Source: Ciborinia camelliae (taxonomy: Eukaryota; Ascomycota; Leotiomycetes; Helotiales; Sclerotiniaceae). Taken from it: a DNA stretch of 64,000 nt. The translations under genes were made by a program, and so were the position numbers. The stretch lies in the NCBI GenBank assembly GCA_025890175.1, contig JANPYM010000010.1, positions 1,890,427 through 1,954,426 on the forward strand. Direction: 5' to 3'. Positions 1 through 12,122 of this stretch are shown in pieces; positions within the stretch are counted from its first letter, which is position 1; each line of letters begins with the position of its first letter. The notes below the pieces were generated by a model. That model had not been told where the DNA came from and made no database searches. It saw only the letters and a program-made list of their open reading frames with translations.

Positions 1-126
1 GGGTTTGGGTGCTGATTATTCTTTCGCGCGATCATGATTTGATGATTTGATGCGAATCCGATGCGACACATCTGCCATTGCGACTTACTTTCTTTCTCTT
101 TCTGTCTCTTTTTTTTTTGATGATGT

Positions 127-157
<31 letters not shown>
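127..157. repeat. GAT/ATG trinucleotide microsatellite
   Basis: About ten uninterrupted copies of a GAT unit. They are followed at 191-230 by a TTGAC pentamer run with one interruption. Confidence 0.9.
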
Positions 158-604
158 CAGGGGATGGGATTATGATTATTCAAGCCAGCGCGACTTGACT
201 TGACTTGACTTGACTTGCCTTGACTTGACGAGGGTTGATGTGCGCAGGAGGATCTCTTCTTTCCTTTTGACTTTTGTTTTTTTTTTTTTTCCTTGAGATA
301 CCAACACAACCAACTTCGTTCCCATTGCGACTATCTATCTATTCATTCATCCATCTATCTATCCATCCATTCCATCTATTCATCCCATATCATACCTATA
401 CCTATCGCGCCTTTACATATCTACATATATATCTACATATCTATATATATATCTACATATCTACATATATCTACATATATATATACATACATACATACGT
501 ATAAGCCATCGGCGCCCTAGAAAAAAATATATATAAAATTAAAATATAAGAAGTCAAAATTCAAAACCAAAAACCACAAAAGAAAGAGGAAGAGGAAAAA
601 CTTA

Positions 605-755
605 ATACATAATATATACTTGTAATTATACTTGTACTTGTAATATATACTTGTAATTATAATTGTAATTATACTTGTAATATATACTTGTAATATATAC
701 TTGTAATTATAATTGTAATTATAATTGTAATTATAATTGTAATTGTAATTGTAAT
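605..755. repeat. AT-rich TTGTAATTATAA-type repeat
   Basis: Interlocked copies of tgtaattataat and tgtaatatatact. The array is imperfect and nearly devoid of G apart from the TTG steps. Confidence 0.8.
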
Positions 756-826
756 CCCCAAACCAAAGCATCGGTTTCCGCTGATCGATTCATCTATCGA
801 TGCATTCATCCATTCGTGCTGAGAGT

Positions 827-862
827 GTCGGGCGGGATGTCGGGCGGGATGTCGGGCGGGAT
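827..862. repeat. 12-bp GC-rich tandem repeat, three copies
   Basis: Unit gtcgggcgggat occurs three times without change. It is followed at about 868-955 by a run of GTTGTTGAAG-type units. Confidence 0.85.
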
Positions 863-1059
863 CTGGTTGTTGTTTTGAAGGTTGTTGAAGGTTGTTGTTG
901 AAGGTTGTTGTTGAAGATTGTTGAAGGTTGTTGAAGGTTGTTGAAGGTTGTTGTTATGTGATTGTGTGATTGTATGATTGTTATATATATGCCTGCCGTC
1001 GGGTTCATGGATGAGATGTAGTGTGGTATACGGGCTTGTTTGTGGGTTTGTTTGTGGGT

Positions 1060-1400
1060 TTGTTGGAGGAGAAAGGAGGAGAAAAAAAAAGGAGAGAAAA
1101 GAGAAAGGGAGGAGGGGAAGGGGGAGAATGGGGATGAAGAGAAGAATGGGGTTTGATAAAGAAGAATGAAAAAGAGGAGAAGGAAAAGGAAAAGGGAAGG
1201 GAAAAGAAAGGGGGATAAAGAATAAAGGATAGGGATAAGAATGGGGAAAAGAAAAAGAAGAAAAAGGGGGAGGAGAGAAAAAAAGAGAAGAAGGGGAAGA
1301 AAAAGGGGGTTTGATGAAGAGGAGAGAAGAAAAGGGAGGAGAAGGATGAGGATGGGGATGAGGAGGATAAGGAGGAGGATGAGGAGGAGGAGTTAAAGTG
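1060..1400 (+). repeat. Long polypurine tract
   Basis: The plus strand is almost entirely A and G, with runs such as gaggagaaaggaggag and only isolated pyrimidines (T mostly in GGAT or TTTG steps). Uninterrupted purine strands of this kind can form triplex (H-DNA) in principle; no such activity is shown here. Confidence 0.85.
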
Positions 1401-1603
1401 TGTGTGTAAAATGTGTGAAATGAAGTGTGTGAGGGACATAATATAATATACAAATTATAAGGTATACCATAGGATTGTTATAGACCTGTATCATGGATTG
1501 GATTGGATTGGATTATAATATGGTATAGTATAGTATAGTATAAATGGATTTTGTAGATTTTATTAGGGAGACGGGGAAAAGGAGAGGGGGAAGAGACGAT
1601 GTG

Positions 1604-1853
<250 letters not shown>

Positions 1854-2174
1854 ACAGGGAAAGAGGGGAAAGAGAGAGAGAGGAAGGATAATAAGAAGGC
1901 CTCACGAGCGAAAGAAACATCAAATTCTTTCTTGATGTTCCTTTCTATGGCTGGCTGGGTAGCTAGTTGATGGGTGGCTAGTGGGTGGGTGGGTGGGTGA
2001 TATGTACGGATGGACGGATGGATGGTATGGATAGATGGTATTTTGGAGGGGATGATGAGGATAGATTGAGGATAGATTGAGGATAAATTGATGAGGACGG
2101 ATGGATGAATGAATAAGGTTGTCAGGGTTGTTGGGGTTAAATTAAGAGTTTAGAGGTAAGAGATATGGTTTGGA

Positions 2175-2280
2175 ATGATAAATAAATAAATGTATAGATG
2201 AATGAATAAATAAATGAATAAATAAATAAATGAATAAATAAATAAATAAATAAATGAATAAATAAATGGATGGATGGATG
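2175..2280. repeat. AAAT/GAAT tetranucleotide array followed by GGAT run
   Basis: Repeated aaataaatgaat units ending in four ggat copies. Confidence 0.8.
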
Positions 2281-3305
2281 GATAAATTTATAAAATCATA
2301 TAGATTGTGTGGATTGTATAGATTATATAAATTATGAATCGGAATCGTAATTTTGAAAATGAAGTGGATTAGGGTAAATGGTAATGGATGGTGAGTAATA
2401 GTGAAAGGAATGGATAAGAAGGGATAGTGGATGAAAGTTACAAGTTAAAAGTTAGAAGTTGGAAATTGAAAGTTGAAGGGTCTAACTTGAATTTGATTGA
2501 TATGGGTGAGAATGAGGATAAGGATGGAGAAGGAGGTATAGGGAGATGAATATTGAAAGTTAATAGTTGAAAATTAATAATTAATTTTTTGAATAGATAA
2601 AGATAAGGATAAGGGTAAGAATGGATTAAGAATGAAAAGATAAAAAAAGAAATAGAAAAGAAGGTATAGGGAGAAAAGTATGGGAAAAAAGATAAATATT
2701 AAATATTAAAAATTGAAAGTTGATTTTTTGAATAAATAAGGATATGGATATAAATAAAAGAATGAAGATAAAAAAGTAAGAATGAAGATGAAAGTGTAGG
2801 TTTTGAAAGGATAAAATGGGATGGCATAGAATGACATGGGGTTGGAGAGATGGGAATGGATGAGGATGAAGGGGTGAGGATGAAGTGGCTGATGGAAAAT
2901 TGGAACTTTGAAGGGAGGGGAGAGAAGGGGAAGCGAAGTGCAGATAAAGAAAAGAAAAAGGACGAGGAAAAGGGAGTGAGATGATTGTGAGGGAATAGAT
3001 TGATCTTAAAGATACATGCATTTGGATTCTAAAGAATAGTCGTAATATAGTATAAATAGAATAGATATGGAAATAGAAATGAATATTATATAATGTCAAA
3101 ACATATATACAATATATAATGTATAAAGTAGTATAAGAATTTTCTTTTAAAAGTATGTTTATAAGATTATATGTATCAAGATTGATTTGATTTTGATATA
3201 TCTGTATATCAATTATTATGTATTCTAGATAGATCTACTCATGTAACTGGATATGTATTATATATGTAATAAGTTATAACTTAATGAATATATATACTAG
3301 TACGG

Positions 3306-3457
3306 ACTTACAGACTTACAGACTTACAGACTTACAGACTTACAGACTTACAGACTTACAGACTTACAGACTTACAGACTTACAGACTTACAGACTTACA
3401 GACTTACAGACTTACAGACTTACAGACTTACAGACTTACAGACTTACAGACTTACAG
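3306..3457. repeat. Perfect octamer minisatellite, 19 copies
   Basis: Unit acttacag is repeated 19 times with no substitution, followed by a degenerate copy (acctacaa). Perfection over 152 bp suggests recent expansion or strong homogenisation. A second 19-copy octamer array with an unrelated unit lies at 16848-16999. Confidence 0.95.
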
Positions 3458-5826
3458 ACCTACAAGTTACCTAGTACATAGATATATACAGTAAACAAAT
3501 GCCATTCCACTCCCTACCAACTATCTACCTATCTACCATCTATATATATACGCACAACAAACAATACAAAAAAGTAATCAAAACAAGCCATTCATTTACT
3601 AGTAAAGTCCACATACTAAATATTCTATAAAATATTTTTTCTTCCTCTGCTGAAGTCTACTCTCATTTAATCTTAGATAACTTGATAGATATTGATATAT
3701 CATATAGATCAATCTTCCTTCCCTAAGGTAGTAAGGTTATCTTACACGATCAAAGAAAAATTTCATCTCAAAGGCATAGGACTTGGGAGTTACGATTAAC
3801 TTAAGGAAATGAACGAGGCTCTACCTAGGTAGGTAGATACCTAGATAGATAGGTACAGTAGGTAGGTATGATTCGGTGGGTCTGTTGGGGATCTAGATTG
3901 TCTTCGAGGTCCTTATGGCTATTCATACCCTAATAATAATTAGTAAGATTGGGCAATTGAGAGCACGCAGAATCGGGTATTGTAGGCATAGCTGGAGGTT
4001 AAGGACCTACCTAAATAGGTAAGGTAAGGTAAGGAAGGTATATAACAAGCTTTACCCGCCCCATTTACCTACCGATGGAATGCTTGTATACACCTAACCT
4101 GTACCTACCTAACCTTGCGGAGCATTGAAATTTCCATATATATATCAAAACCATCAATAATTATTATAACTTCCACACTTCCAAACTGATCCATTATTGG
4201 AATTGTTTATTCTTAGGGATTGACTTATAGTCTATAGATAGGTAGATAGGTAGGTAGGTAGGTAGTTTATATGAAATCAATATCTAAATCTATCCTCGAA
4301 CGAGAAAATCCCCAATCGAAAGCGAAAAAAGTTCGATTATTCAAGATTCGAGATTGGATTATTTATTCATGAAGATAGATATGATATGATAAAACTTGAA
4401 TACTAGGTAGGACGTAGTTAATATTTCACGACTTACTCACGAGGATCTTCGATATGGATATCTATCTAGGTATCTAGTAGTACCTAACTACTGTAGGTAC
4501 AATCAATAGCCAGCCCACCTTGGTTTGATTTGGTTTATTCGAGGTACCTATCTACCTACCATGGATGATTTAGGTCAGAAAGTGTATTCGCCAAGTACTA
4601 ATAATCTTGGAAATAAGTACCTCAGTACTAAACATCAATAGACTATAATACCAACTACCAACTACCACCAAGTCCACCTAGTATCTACCAACCAAACCAA
4701 ACCAAACCAAATGCAGAAAGGTAAAGGCGAAAACAATTTCACCACCTAAGATTAAACTAAACCTAGATACGGGAGATGAAAGCAGGAAAATCAATCGTGA
4801 AAATCTCGTCCGGACACCGCACCACCCATCGCGCTTATCAGGCTCACAGACCAGGACCGAAATTTCCGCATGGAATTTTTTTTTTTTTTGCCTTTTTTCC
4901 GATAGTGATCGTGTGAGGTCTGGAGGTCGGGAGGGTGTTGCTCGTTAGGAGGTGTATGTACCTTGTGATTTGCTTCACCAGTTAGATGGATTGGTCTTAT
5001 CTTTTAGATTGTTTGGGAGATTGTTTGGGAGATTGTTTGGGGCAATTTATTACTTACTTACTTGCCTGTTACCTGTTACCTGTCCTGATGGGACGGATTA
5101 TGGTTTAGGTATAGTATAGTCTGGACTCTTGACTCTAGAGGGAATTGGGGAGAGGGGAATTGTGGCTAGGCTGGATGCTAGGCTAGATGCTAGGTTAGAT
5201 GCTAGGATGGATATTTGCGTCATGGACTGACTAACTATAACTCTCTCTAGCTCGCACAAATTTTTATTATTATATGTATGGAGGACTCTTCTTTTCAACA
5301 TTTCTGATGTCCACAGTTCTTTTCCTTCTACTTACATCTTGGTGAATGTATAGGTAGTGTTATTACTTTTTTCTCGTGGGCATTTTGGGACTTTCGACTT
5401 CCGACTTTCGATTTTCGATTTTCTAATTGTGGATTGATTGACTTTAAGTTGGGTTTTAGGACTCGGTCGTGTGAGAGAGAGTTGGTAGACGGACGTGAAA
5501 TTTTCATTTTACACGAGGGAATATATACAGTAGTGTGAAGAGTTTAAGGATTACCTGTTACCTGCCATCGTAACCTTTCGACGTAGTTTGAAATCGTCGA
5601 GGTTTTCGGTTTCGGTTTCAGTCTTGACTGTTGGGTTACTCGATAGTCGATTGGAGGAAGACAACATACATATTGTACAGCAAGCACTAGCTGCAGGAAA
5701 GACGGTCGACTACTCGGTGAAGGGACGAAAAAGAAACCCCTTGGAATTGGAAGGAAAGTGTTACGTTTGGAAATCTCGAAAAAGTACAAGGACGCGCACG
5801 CGCGCATAATTTTTTTTGGGGAAAAT

Positions 5827-7589
5827 ATGGCTCCACATTCGGAGATGGATATGGTCCACGCCGCAACCAAGGAGAAAAAAGATGCGGCTTCGGATCGTTC
5901 GTCGCAGGATCCGGAGAGTATGGTGAGGGTCGGTAGTGGGCCGGAGTTGCAGAGGAGATTGAAGAGTAGACATTTGCAGATGATTGCTATTGGTTCGTTA
6001 TTTCCATGGGTTACCATCCCTACCTTCTCGTCGTTACTCATCACGAGATGAATGGATGGATGGATGATATTGGGATAGAGTGAAGATACTAATGATCTAT
6101 ATTAGGTGGAACAATCGGCACAGGACTCTTCATCGGATCCGGATCCGCAATCGCCGAATCTGGTCCAGCAGGTGCACTCATCGCATACATTTTCGTCGGA
6201 ACCCTCGTGTATAGCGTCATGATGTCTTTGGGAGAAATGGCCACCTTCCTACCCGTCCCCGGAGCATTCACTCTCTACGCATCACGATTCATCGATCCCT
6301 CTCTTGGATTTGCCATGGGATGGATCTACTGGTTCTCATGGGCCATGACGTACGCGCTGGAACTCACCGCCACCGGTCTCATCATTCAATACTGGGCCCC
6401 TCAACTCAACATCGCCATCTTCATCTCGGTTTTCTGGGTCCTCATCACGGGCGTCAACTTCCTCCCCGTCAGCTTTTACGGCGAGATTGAATTCTGGTTC
6501 TCCCTCGTCAAAGTCATCACCGTGCTCGGTTTCCTCATCTTCGGTGTTTGTATCGACGCTGGAGCCGGCCAACAAGGCTATCTCGGCTTCCACAATTGGA
6601 GCAACCCAGGTGCATTTGCACCGTACCTCCTCGATCCCTCCAATCCCGTCGCCAAATTCGTCGGATTCTGGGCCGTGCTCATCCAAGCGGGATTTTCATA
6701 CCAAGGAACCGAACTCGTAGGAATCGCCGCGGGCGAGACGGAAAATCCCAAAAAGAACGTGCCGGCCGCCATCCGCAAGACATTCTACCGCATCCTGTTC
6801 TTCTTCGTCGGCTCCATCTTCTTCATCGGTCTCTTGGTTCCGTACGATAACCCGCAATTATTAACCGGCGGTTCGGATGCCACGGCGAGTCCTTTTGTCA
6901 TCGCCGCCAAATTGGCCGGCATCAAGACCCTCCCCGGCCTCATCAACGCGGTCCTCCTCTTCGTCGTCCTCAGCGCCGCAAACTCCAACGTCTACTCCGG
7001 ATCCCGCATCCTCGTCGGTCTCGCCGAAAGCCACTGCGCGCCCAAATTCTTCATGAAAACCAGCCGGCGCGGCGTGCCCTTCTACGCCGTCGCGTTTACC
7101 GCCGCCTTCGGCCTCCTCGCCTTCATGAACCTGAGCGAGGGCGGCGGAACCGCTTTCGTCTGGCTGCAAAATATGTCGGCGGTCGCGGGCTTCATCACGT
7201 GGGCGTGCATCTGCGGATGCCATATTGCATTCATGCGCGCGCTGGCAGCCCGCGGCATCAGTCGCGATCGTCTGCCGTATAAAGCGTTGTGGCAACCGTG
7301 GTTTGCGTGGTATGGGTTGGGCTTCGTGGTGCTGATCACCTTGGCGCAGGGGTTCACGGCGTGGATCCCGACGTTCAAGGTCGAGAGTTTCTTCGTCTCG
7401 TACGTTAGCTTGATCCTTTTCGTCGTGGCGTATCTGGGCCATAAGATCATTTGTAAGACTAGCTTTGTGAAGAGTTTGGAGGCGGACTTGGATACCGGGT
7501 GTATTGGGTTGGAGGACGAGGACGAGGGCGTCGCTCATCATGAGGAGCAGGAGAGTTGGAAGGAGAAGCTGGGCGGTTTCTTTTGTTAG
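5827..7589 (+). CDS. Amino-acid permease (APC superfamily, yeast amino-acid transporter type)
   Basis: This is a plasma-membrane amino-acid/proton symporter of about 549 residues with roughly 12 membrane segments. Two exons join as 5827-5992 and 6106-7589; the GT-AG intron restores the signature IGGTIGTGLFIGSG across the junction. Further family marks are the GALIAYIFVG helix, EFWFSLVKVI in the middle, and GTELVGIAAGETENPKKNVP before the sixth helix region. The hydrophilic N-terminus (about 50 residues) and an acidic C-tail face the cytosol in this family. The wording of the central motifs is closest to basic-amino-acid permeases (Lyp1/Can1-like), but substrate cannot be read from sequence. 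The start is the ATG at 5827, the first Met in frame that leaves a normal cytosolic tail. The coding exons are GC-rich and sit between two simple-repeat fields. A link to the polyketide locus is not evident. Confidence 0.92.
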
Positions 7590-8264
7590 TGGGGTGGGGC
7601 TTCTTGCTGGGAATGAAATGGGATGGATGCATGGATGGATGGATAAAATCGGATGGATGGATGAAATGAATCAGACCAAGCCGAGCCGAGCCGAGTCGGA
7701 GCAATCGTATATCAGATGGTAGAGGGAGGTATTTGAATTCCTCCTTCTGGAATTCCTCTGATGATTGATTGGTTTCACTCTGGAACGGTCTTTTTTCTTT
7801 TTCTTTTTCTCTTTCCATCTTTTCTTTTCATTTCCTGCTAAAGCATGATATCTATCCCTAAAACGAACGCATGAACACACGGACACACAAATGAACGAAC
7901 AAACGAACGAACGATATCATATCATATCATATCATCAAACAAATCGATTAATGAATGAGGATATAATGTATGGATAGATGAGGGATGGATGGGGGATATG
8001 GATACATGGATGCATGGATTGATGGATGGATGAATAGATGGGGGATGGGGGACATAATAGCGATGATATAACGCATATGATGCACATGTATAATAGATAT
8101 AATAAGTACAATAAGTACAATAGCTTTTCATCTCCAAAATAATATAACCTATCACATATTATAGAGGTATTCACAATAGATATTCACAATAGATATTCAC
8201 AATAGATGAGAGGTGGAGAGATAGTATAGCATAGACAGGGCTGTTTATCTATCTTTTGAAAATC

Positions 8265-8344
8265 TGAAAATATGAAAATATGAAAATATGAAAATATGAA
8301 AATATGAAAATATGAAAATATGAAAATATGAAAATATGAAAATA
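8265..8344. repeat. Octamer minisatellite TGAAAATA, 10 copies
   Basis: Ten perfect tgaaaata units, preceded by one variant (tgaaaatc at 8257-8264). Confidence 0.93.
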
Positions 8345-10080
8345 TGAATTCGTAACTTCTCGAAAATATTTCCCGCATGCGGCCGCTTTTCCGCTTCATC
8401 TCTAAAATATCAATTTTTTAGATATGCAACAAAAACTTTTTGGGATTTCAAATCGAGAATCATTGGTTACCTTCAGCTAGTATTGGTAATCAAGATTCAC
8501 CTATGTAGGAACCAATCATTCTTTATCCTTGGAAAAAGTTGGGATTTCGGATTGTGATGGGAGGGAGAAGTGAGGGGGTTATAATATCTTGGACGGGCTA
8601 TTTATATTACGATACCCGCCTATCCGATACAGTATAAAAGAATATTTCCAGTTATATTGATGTTATTTATTTACCTTTAGTTAGATATACATATTTCCAA
8701 ACCTAATCGAAAATGGATGTTGTAAAAATGGAAGTGGTATTTCTAGGGTGGCCCGGGTGCGGTAAAATAGATATCTTATCTTTTAGATATAGACTGGGAA
8801 CCTGTACCTGTAGCTCCGACTCCAGGCATATAATGCCTGGGCGAGCTTGCTGTATGGTACTGTACTCCAGCTATACTGTACTTTTTGTGCCGAAGCCTTC
8901 TCATTTATTAGTAAATATGGATCCAAATACTAATTAAGGTTAGGTAGGTAAGTAGGTAGGTAACCTACTTTCTGCAATTTATTTAGATATTTATTTGTAT
9001 GAGATGTTTCTTGTATTGTATTGTTTTGTGTTGTTTTGTTTTTACTGTAGAAGTCTAAGCTACCTAAGTATAGGTACCTACCTAGGTAAATATAAGCATA
9101 ACCCCCCCGCGGAATGCGAATCATGCAAATCTTGCGATTGCGATTGCGATACAAAGTCTATAGATAGATGATACTGGATGTGGAGAAAATGGGATGGGGA
9201 TGGATAATATGATAATATGATGTGATATGATATGATATACATACACCATCGAATTGAATCTATTCTGCTCTTGTTATTTTTATATTTACTTTTGCATATA
9301 CACGAAGGTCGGAGGTCGGAGGTCGCCCGCATGAGAGGAGAGGAGAGGAGAGTGAGATCGCTTGAGAGATGAGATTGGGATTGGGATTATTGCGATTAAT
9401 TCTTAAGTTAAGGGTAGGTATATACCTACCTACCTATCGAGTAATCTTATATGAAATTCATCATAAATCATAAATCATGATGTGCCCGTGGCGGATGTGT
9501 GTGGTATATGTATATGTATTGGTAGGTATAGGTATATCTATGAGTACCTATAGGTATATAGATTAATTTACGGATATCGGGAATGAACGAACGAACGAAC
9601 GAATGGGTGGTGGATAGTGCGGATATTATCTTACATGAATCAACCCACCTAGTGTATCTCAGCATTATATATGCCGTGTACTGCGCAATGTGCGATATGC
9701 GATGTGCGATATAAAAGATGCAACGCGGACGCGGGAAGTGAGGCGAAGTTGGTGACACGAAAATGAAAATTGGGGGGCTGAAGTATGGAATGTGAATGTG
9801 AATGTGGGGTTTGGGGATCTTTGTACATGTAATGTATCTTACATGTATCTTACGTACATGAATGGGTTGAGGGGGTTGGGTAATAAAGTAAGGAGGTACA
9901 GAGGTGAAGAGGTAAGGAGGTAAGAGATGGAGATGCAGATGGAGATGCAGATTCCGGACTCTAGTGGGGAATTGGGTTATGGATTTTCAGAAAGAATGGA
10001 AGAATGGAAGAATGCATGCATGAATGGAAGAATGGAAGGAAATGAGCAGATGCGGATGGATGCGAAGGACCGGACCGGAC

Positions 10081-10137
10081 TGGAATGGACTGGACTGGAC
10101 TGGACTGGGCTGGGCTGGACTGGACTGGACTGGACTG
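10081..10137. repeat. GGACT pentamer run
   Basis: Tandem tggac/tgggc pentamers with a few variants. Confidence 0.85.
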
Positions 10138-11058
10138 ATCGGACCGACCGGACGGAGCTGGGAGATGAGGGTATGGTAGGTAGGGTTTGTTTACGGAATG
10201 TTTACGGAAGATGGATTGAATCGTTGGATGAAAGATGAATGAATGGATGGTTGCAGATGATGAATGGATGGTTACAGGTGCCTAGGTTAGGTACCTAACC
10301 TTTGGGATGGGATAGGATGAGCGGATCGTAATGGATTGGACTGGATTGTATTGGAAGTTGTGGCTGAGAATCATAGTAGGTATCTTTTTCCTCTCCCCCT
10401 TCTCCCTCTCCCAAAAGTAAGGCAAGAAAGGTAAGAAGGTAACAAAGGTAAGAAGGGTAAGAAAGCGTAGAGACTTCTACTCCTACTGCTAACCCTAACC
10501 CTAATGATAATTTAATCCTTTCTTTTTCTTTTCTTTTCTTTTCTCTTCTTCTTCTTTCCTCCCCATACCTATACAACTTTTTATTTTTATATTTTTATAT
10601 TTGATCTTGGATCTTGGATTGAATTGCATCTTCTTAACCAGAAACGACCTAGATACAATATTTTCATCTTGTATATCTCTCTACAATCACAATCACAATT
10701 ACAATCACAATCAGAATATCCCCGTCGCGGCTCGCTTTATTATCTATATATATATCTTTCAACCACCTACTTGAACATCTACCTCGTAGTCATCTCATGT
10801 CATGTCATGACACTAAAGTCGGCAAGAAGCAAATAATTGGTAGGCAGGCAGGTAGGTGAGTGGGTGGTTTTTGATATTGATGTGGTGTGGTAGGTATGAT
10901 GTGTACTTGGTAGGTTTACTACTGGATTGGATTGAGATGGGAGATAGATATAGAAGGAAGGGGAATTGGAAGGGGAATTTTGATTATAAAAAGTTTAGTG
11001 GTTGGAATTTGGAGAGAGAAAGGGAGGGGGGGGGGAAGATAGTGTATTGGTGGAAAAG

Positions 11059-11068
11059 NNNNNNNNNN
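11059..11068. other. Assembly gap of 10 N, flanked by a 19-bp direct repeat
   Basis: The 19 bases before the gap (11040-11058) and the 19 bases after it (11069-11087) are identical. Two contig ends that overlap by 19 bp and were joined by a nominal gap would give exactly this picture. Confidence 0.95.
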
Positions 11069-11999
11069 TAGTGTATTGGTGGAAAAGGGAATTGGAGAAT
11101 GCTTGATTGTTGGTGAGATATAGAAATGGAGAGAGACAGGATGGAGAGGAATACGGTAGGTGCTTATGATGAGAATGGAATGGAATGGGAGGGAGAGGAG
11201 AGGGGAGGGAGAAGCGGAGAAAGAGGAGGAGGAGGAGGTGTTGGAGAACTTGGAAAACTTAGGGGAGATATGTATGGAGGATAGGGGAGGGGAGGAGAGG
11301 AAACTAAATTACTTGGGATAGGTATTGAGGATACAATTCAAGGAATTTCCGGTAGATAGATGTATGGGAGATGCAAATGCAATGGTAGGAAAGTAGGAGA
11401 GTATTCCATTGTTTACTTACCACCATGTAGGCGAGGGGATCGGTAAGGTTTGAGAATTAACTCTTTTTTTATATCATGGTTATGGGATATTTTCTGTCTG
11501 GTGTGAGGAACTTGTAGGTGAGGGTGATGGTAATAGTGATGGTGTTTTTAAGACTCGGGGACTTGGGGATTTTTGGAATGGATTTGGATATGGATATAAA
11601 ATCCGAAGGGAAGAAGGATGCTTTACTAGTAGAGTGAAAGGGAAAGGGAAAGATTCATGATATGTGATACTGGCATTCATCATCTGATACTTTTCAAATC
11701 CCCCATTTTCTCATTTATACTACATTGTTATTTGTACGGAATACAACATTATGATAAGAAATGAACTTCACGATCTTAACTTTTATAATTTCTCCTTAAG
11801 GTTTATTATTTAAGTGGAGCGTTTCCATTCTATTCTCCATCGACAGGGAGGGGAATTGCAAGAAAGCGCACTTCTCATTGGTCTGGCGGTTAAAATATCT
11901 TTTCCGATTTGTTGACAGATGACACAGGGAGATTATTACCTTATCCGCAATTGTGTGCTACACGTGGAATTGAGGGGCTGACGCTTATAGTAACTACAC

Positions 12000-12012
12000 T
12001 TTATATAAATAT
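12000..12012 (+). promoter_or_regulatory. TATA-like element upstream of the monooxygenase
   Basis: The string tttatataaat lies about 115 nt before the ATG at 12123, a usual distance in filamentous fungi. Support is position and sequence only. Confidence 0.3.
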
Positions 12013-12122
12013 TGAAATTGTATACTTACGGAGGGGTTTTCTATCACCTTGAATTCTTGATTGTTTTCTATTTTTTGTATGGACTTTAATTGATCGGAAT
12101 CATATCTACATAACTCGAACAA

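Larger units (their letters stand above)
7590..12122. other. Gene-free simple-repeat region between permease and monooxygenase
   Basis: No supportable gene. The stretch contains GGAT runs, an octamer array (8265-8344), a GGACT pentamer run (about 10081-10137), many TAGG/CCTA runs (8936-8965, 9060-9095, 9410-9440, 9510-9560, 10275-10305), one short telomere-like motif (10490-10504) and a 10-N gap. From about 11700 on it becomes ordinary AT-rich promoter-like DNA. Confidence 0.7.

Noticed and set aside
806..1453. Long minus-strand frames rich in Ser, Pro and Phe (up to 215 codons)
   Set aside because: They only read through the polypurine/polypyrimidine tract; composition is dictated by the repeat and no domain is present.
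3284..3481. Possible CRISPR-like or protein-coding repeat (Leu-Gln-Thr-Tyr-Arg)
   Set aside because: Direct tandem octamers without spacers in a eukaryotic genome; no CRISPR, no gene.
6336..7541. Antisense frames inside the permease exon
   Set aside because: Shadows of a GC-rich coding exon; the sense strand carries the family motifs.
10490..10504. Telomere-like taaccctaaccctaa
   Set aside because: Only about two and a half units; too short to claim an interstitial telomere.
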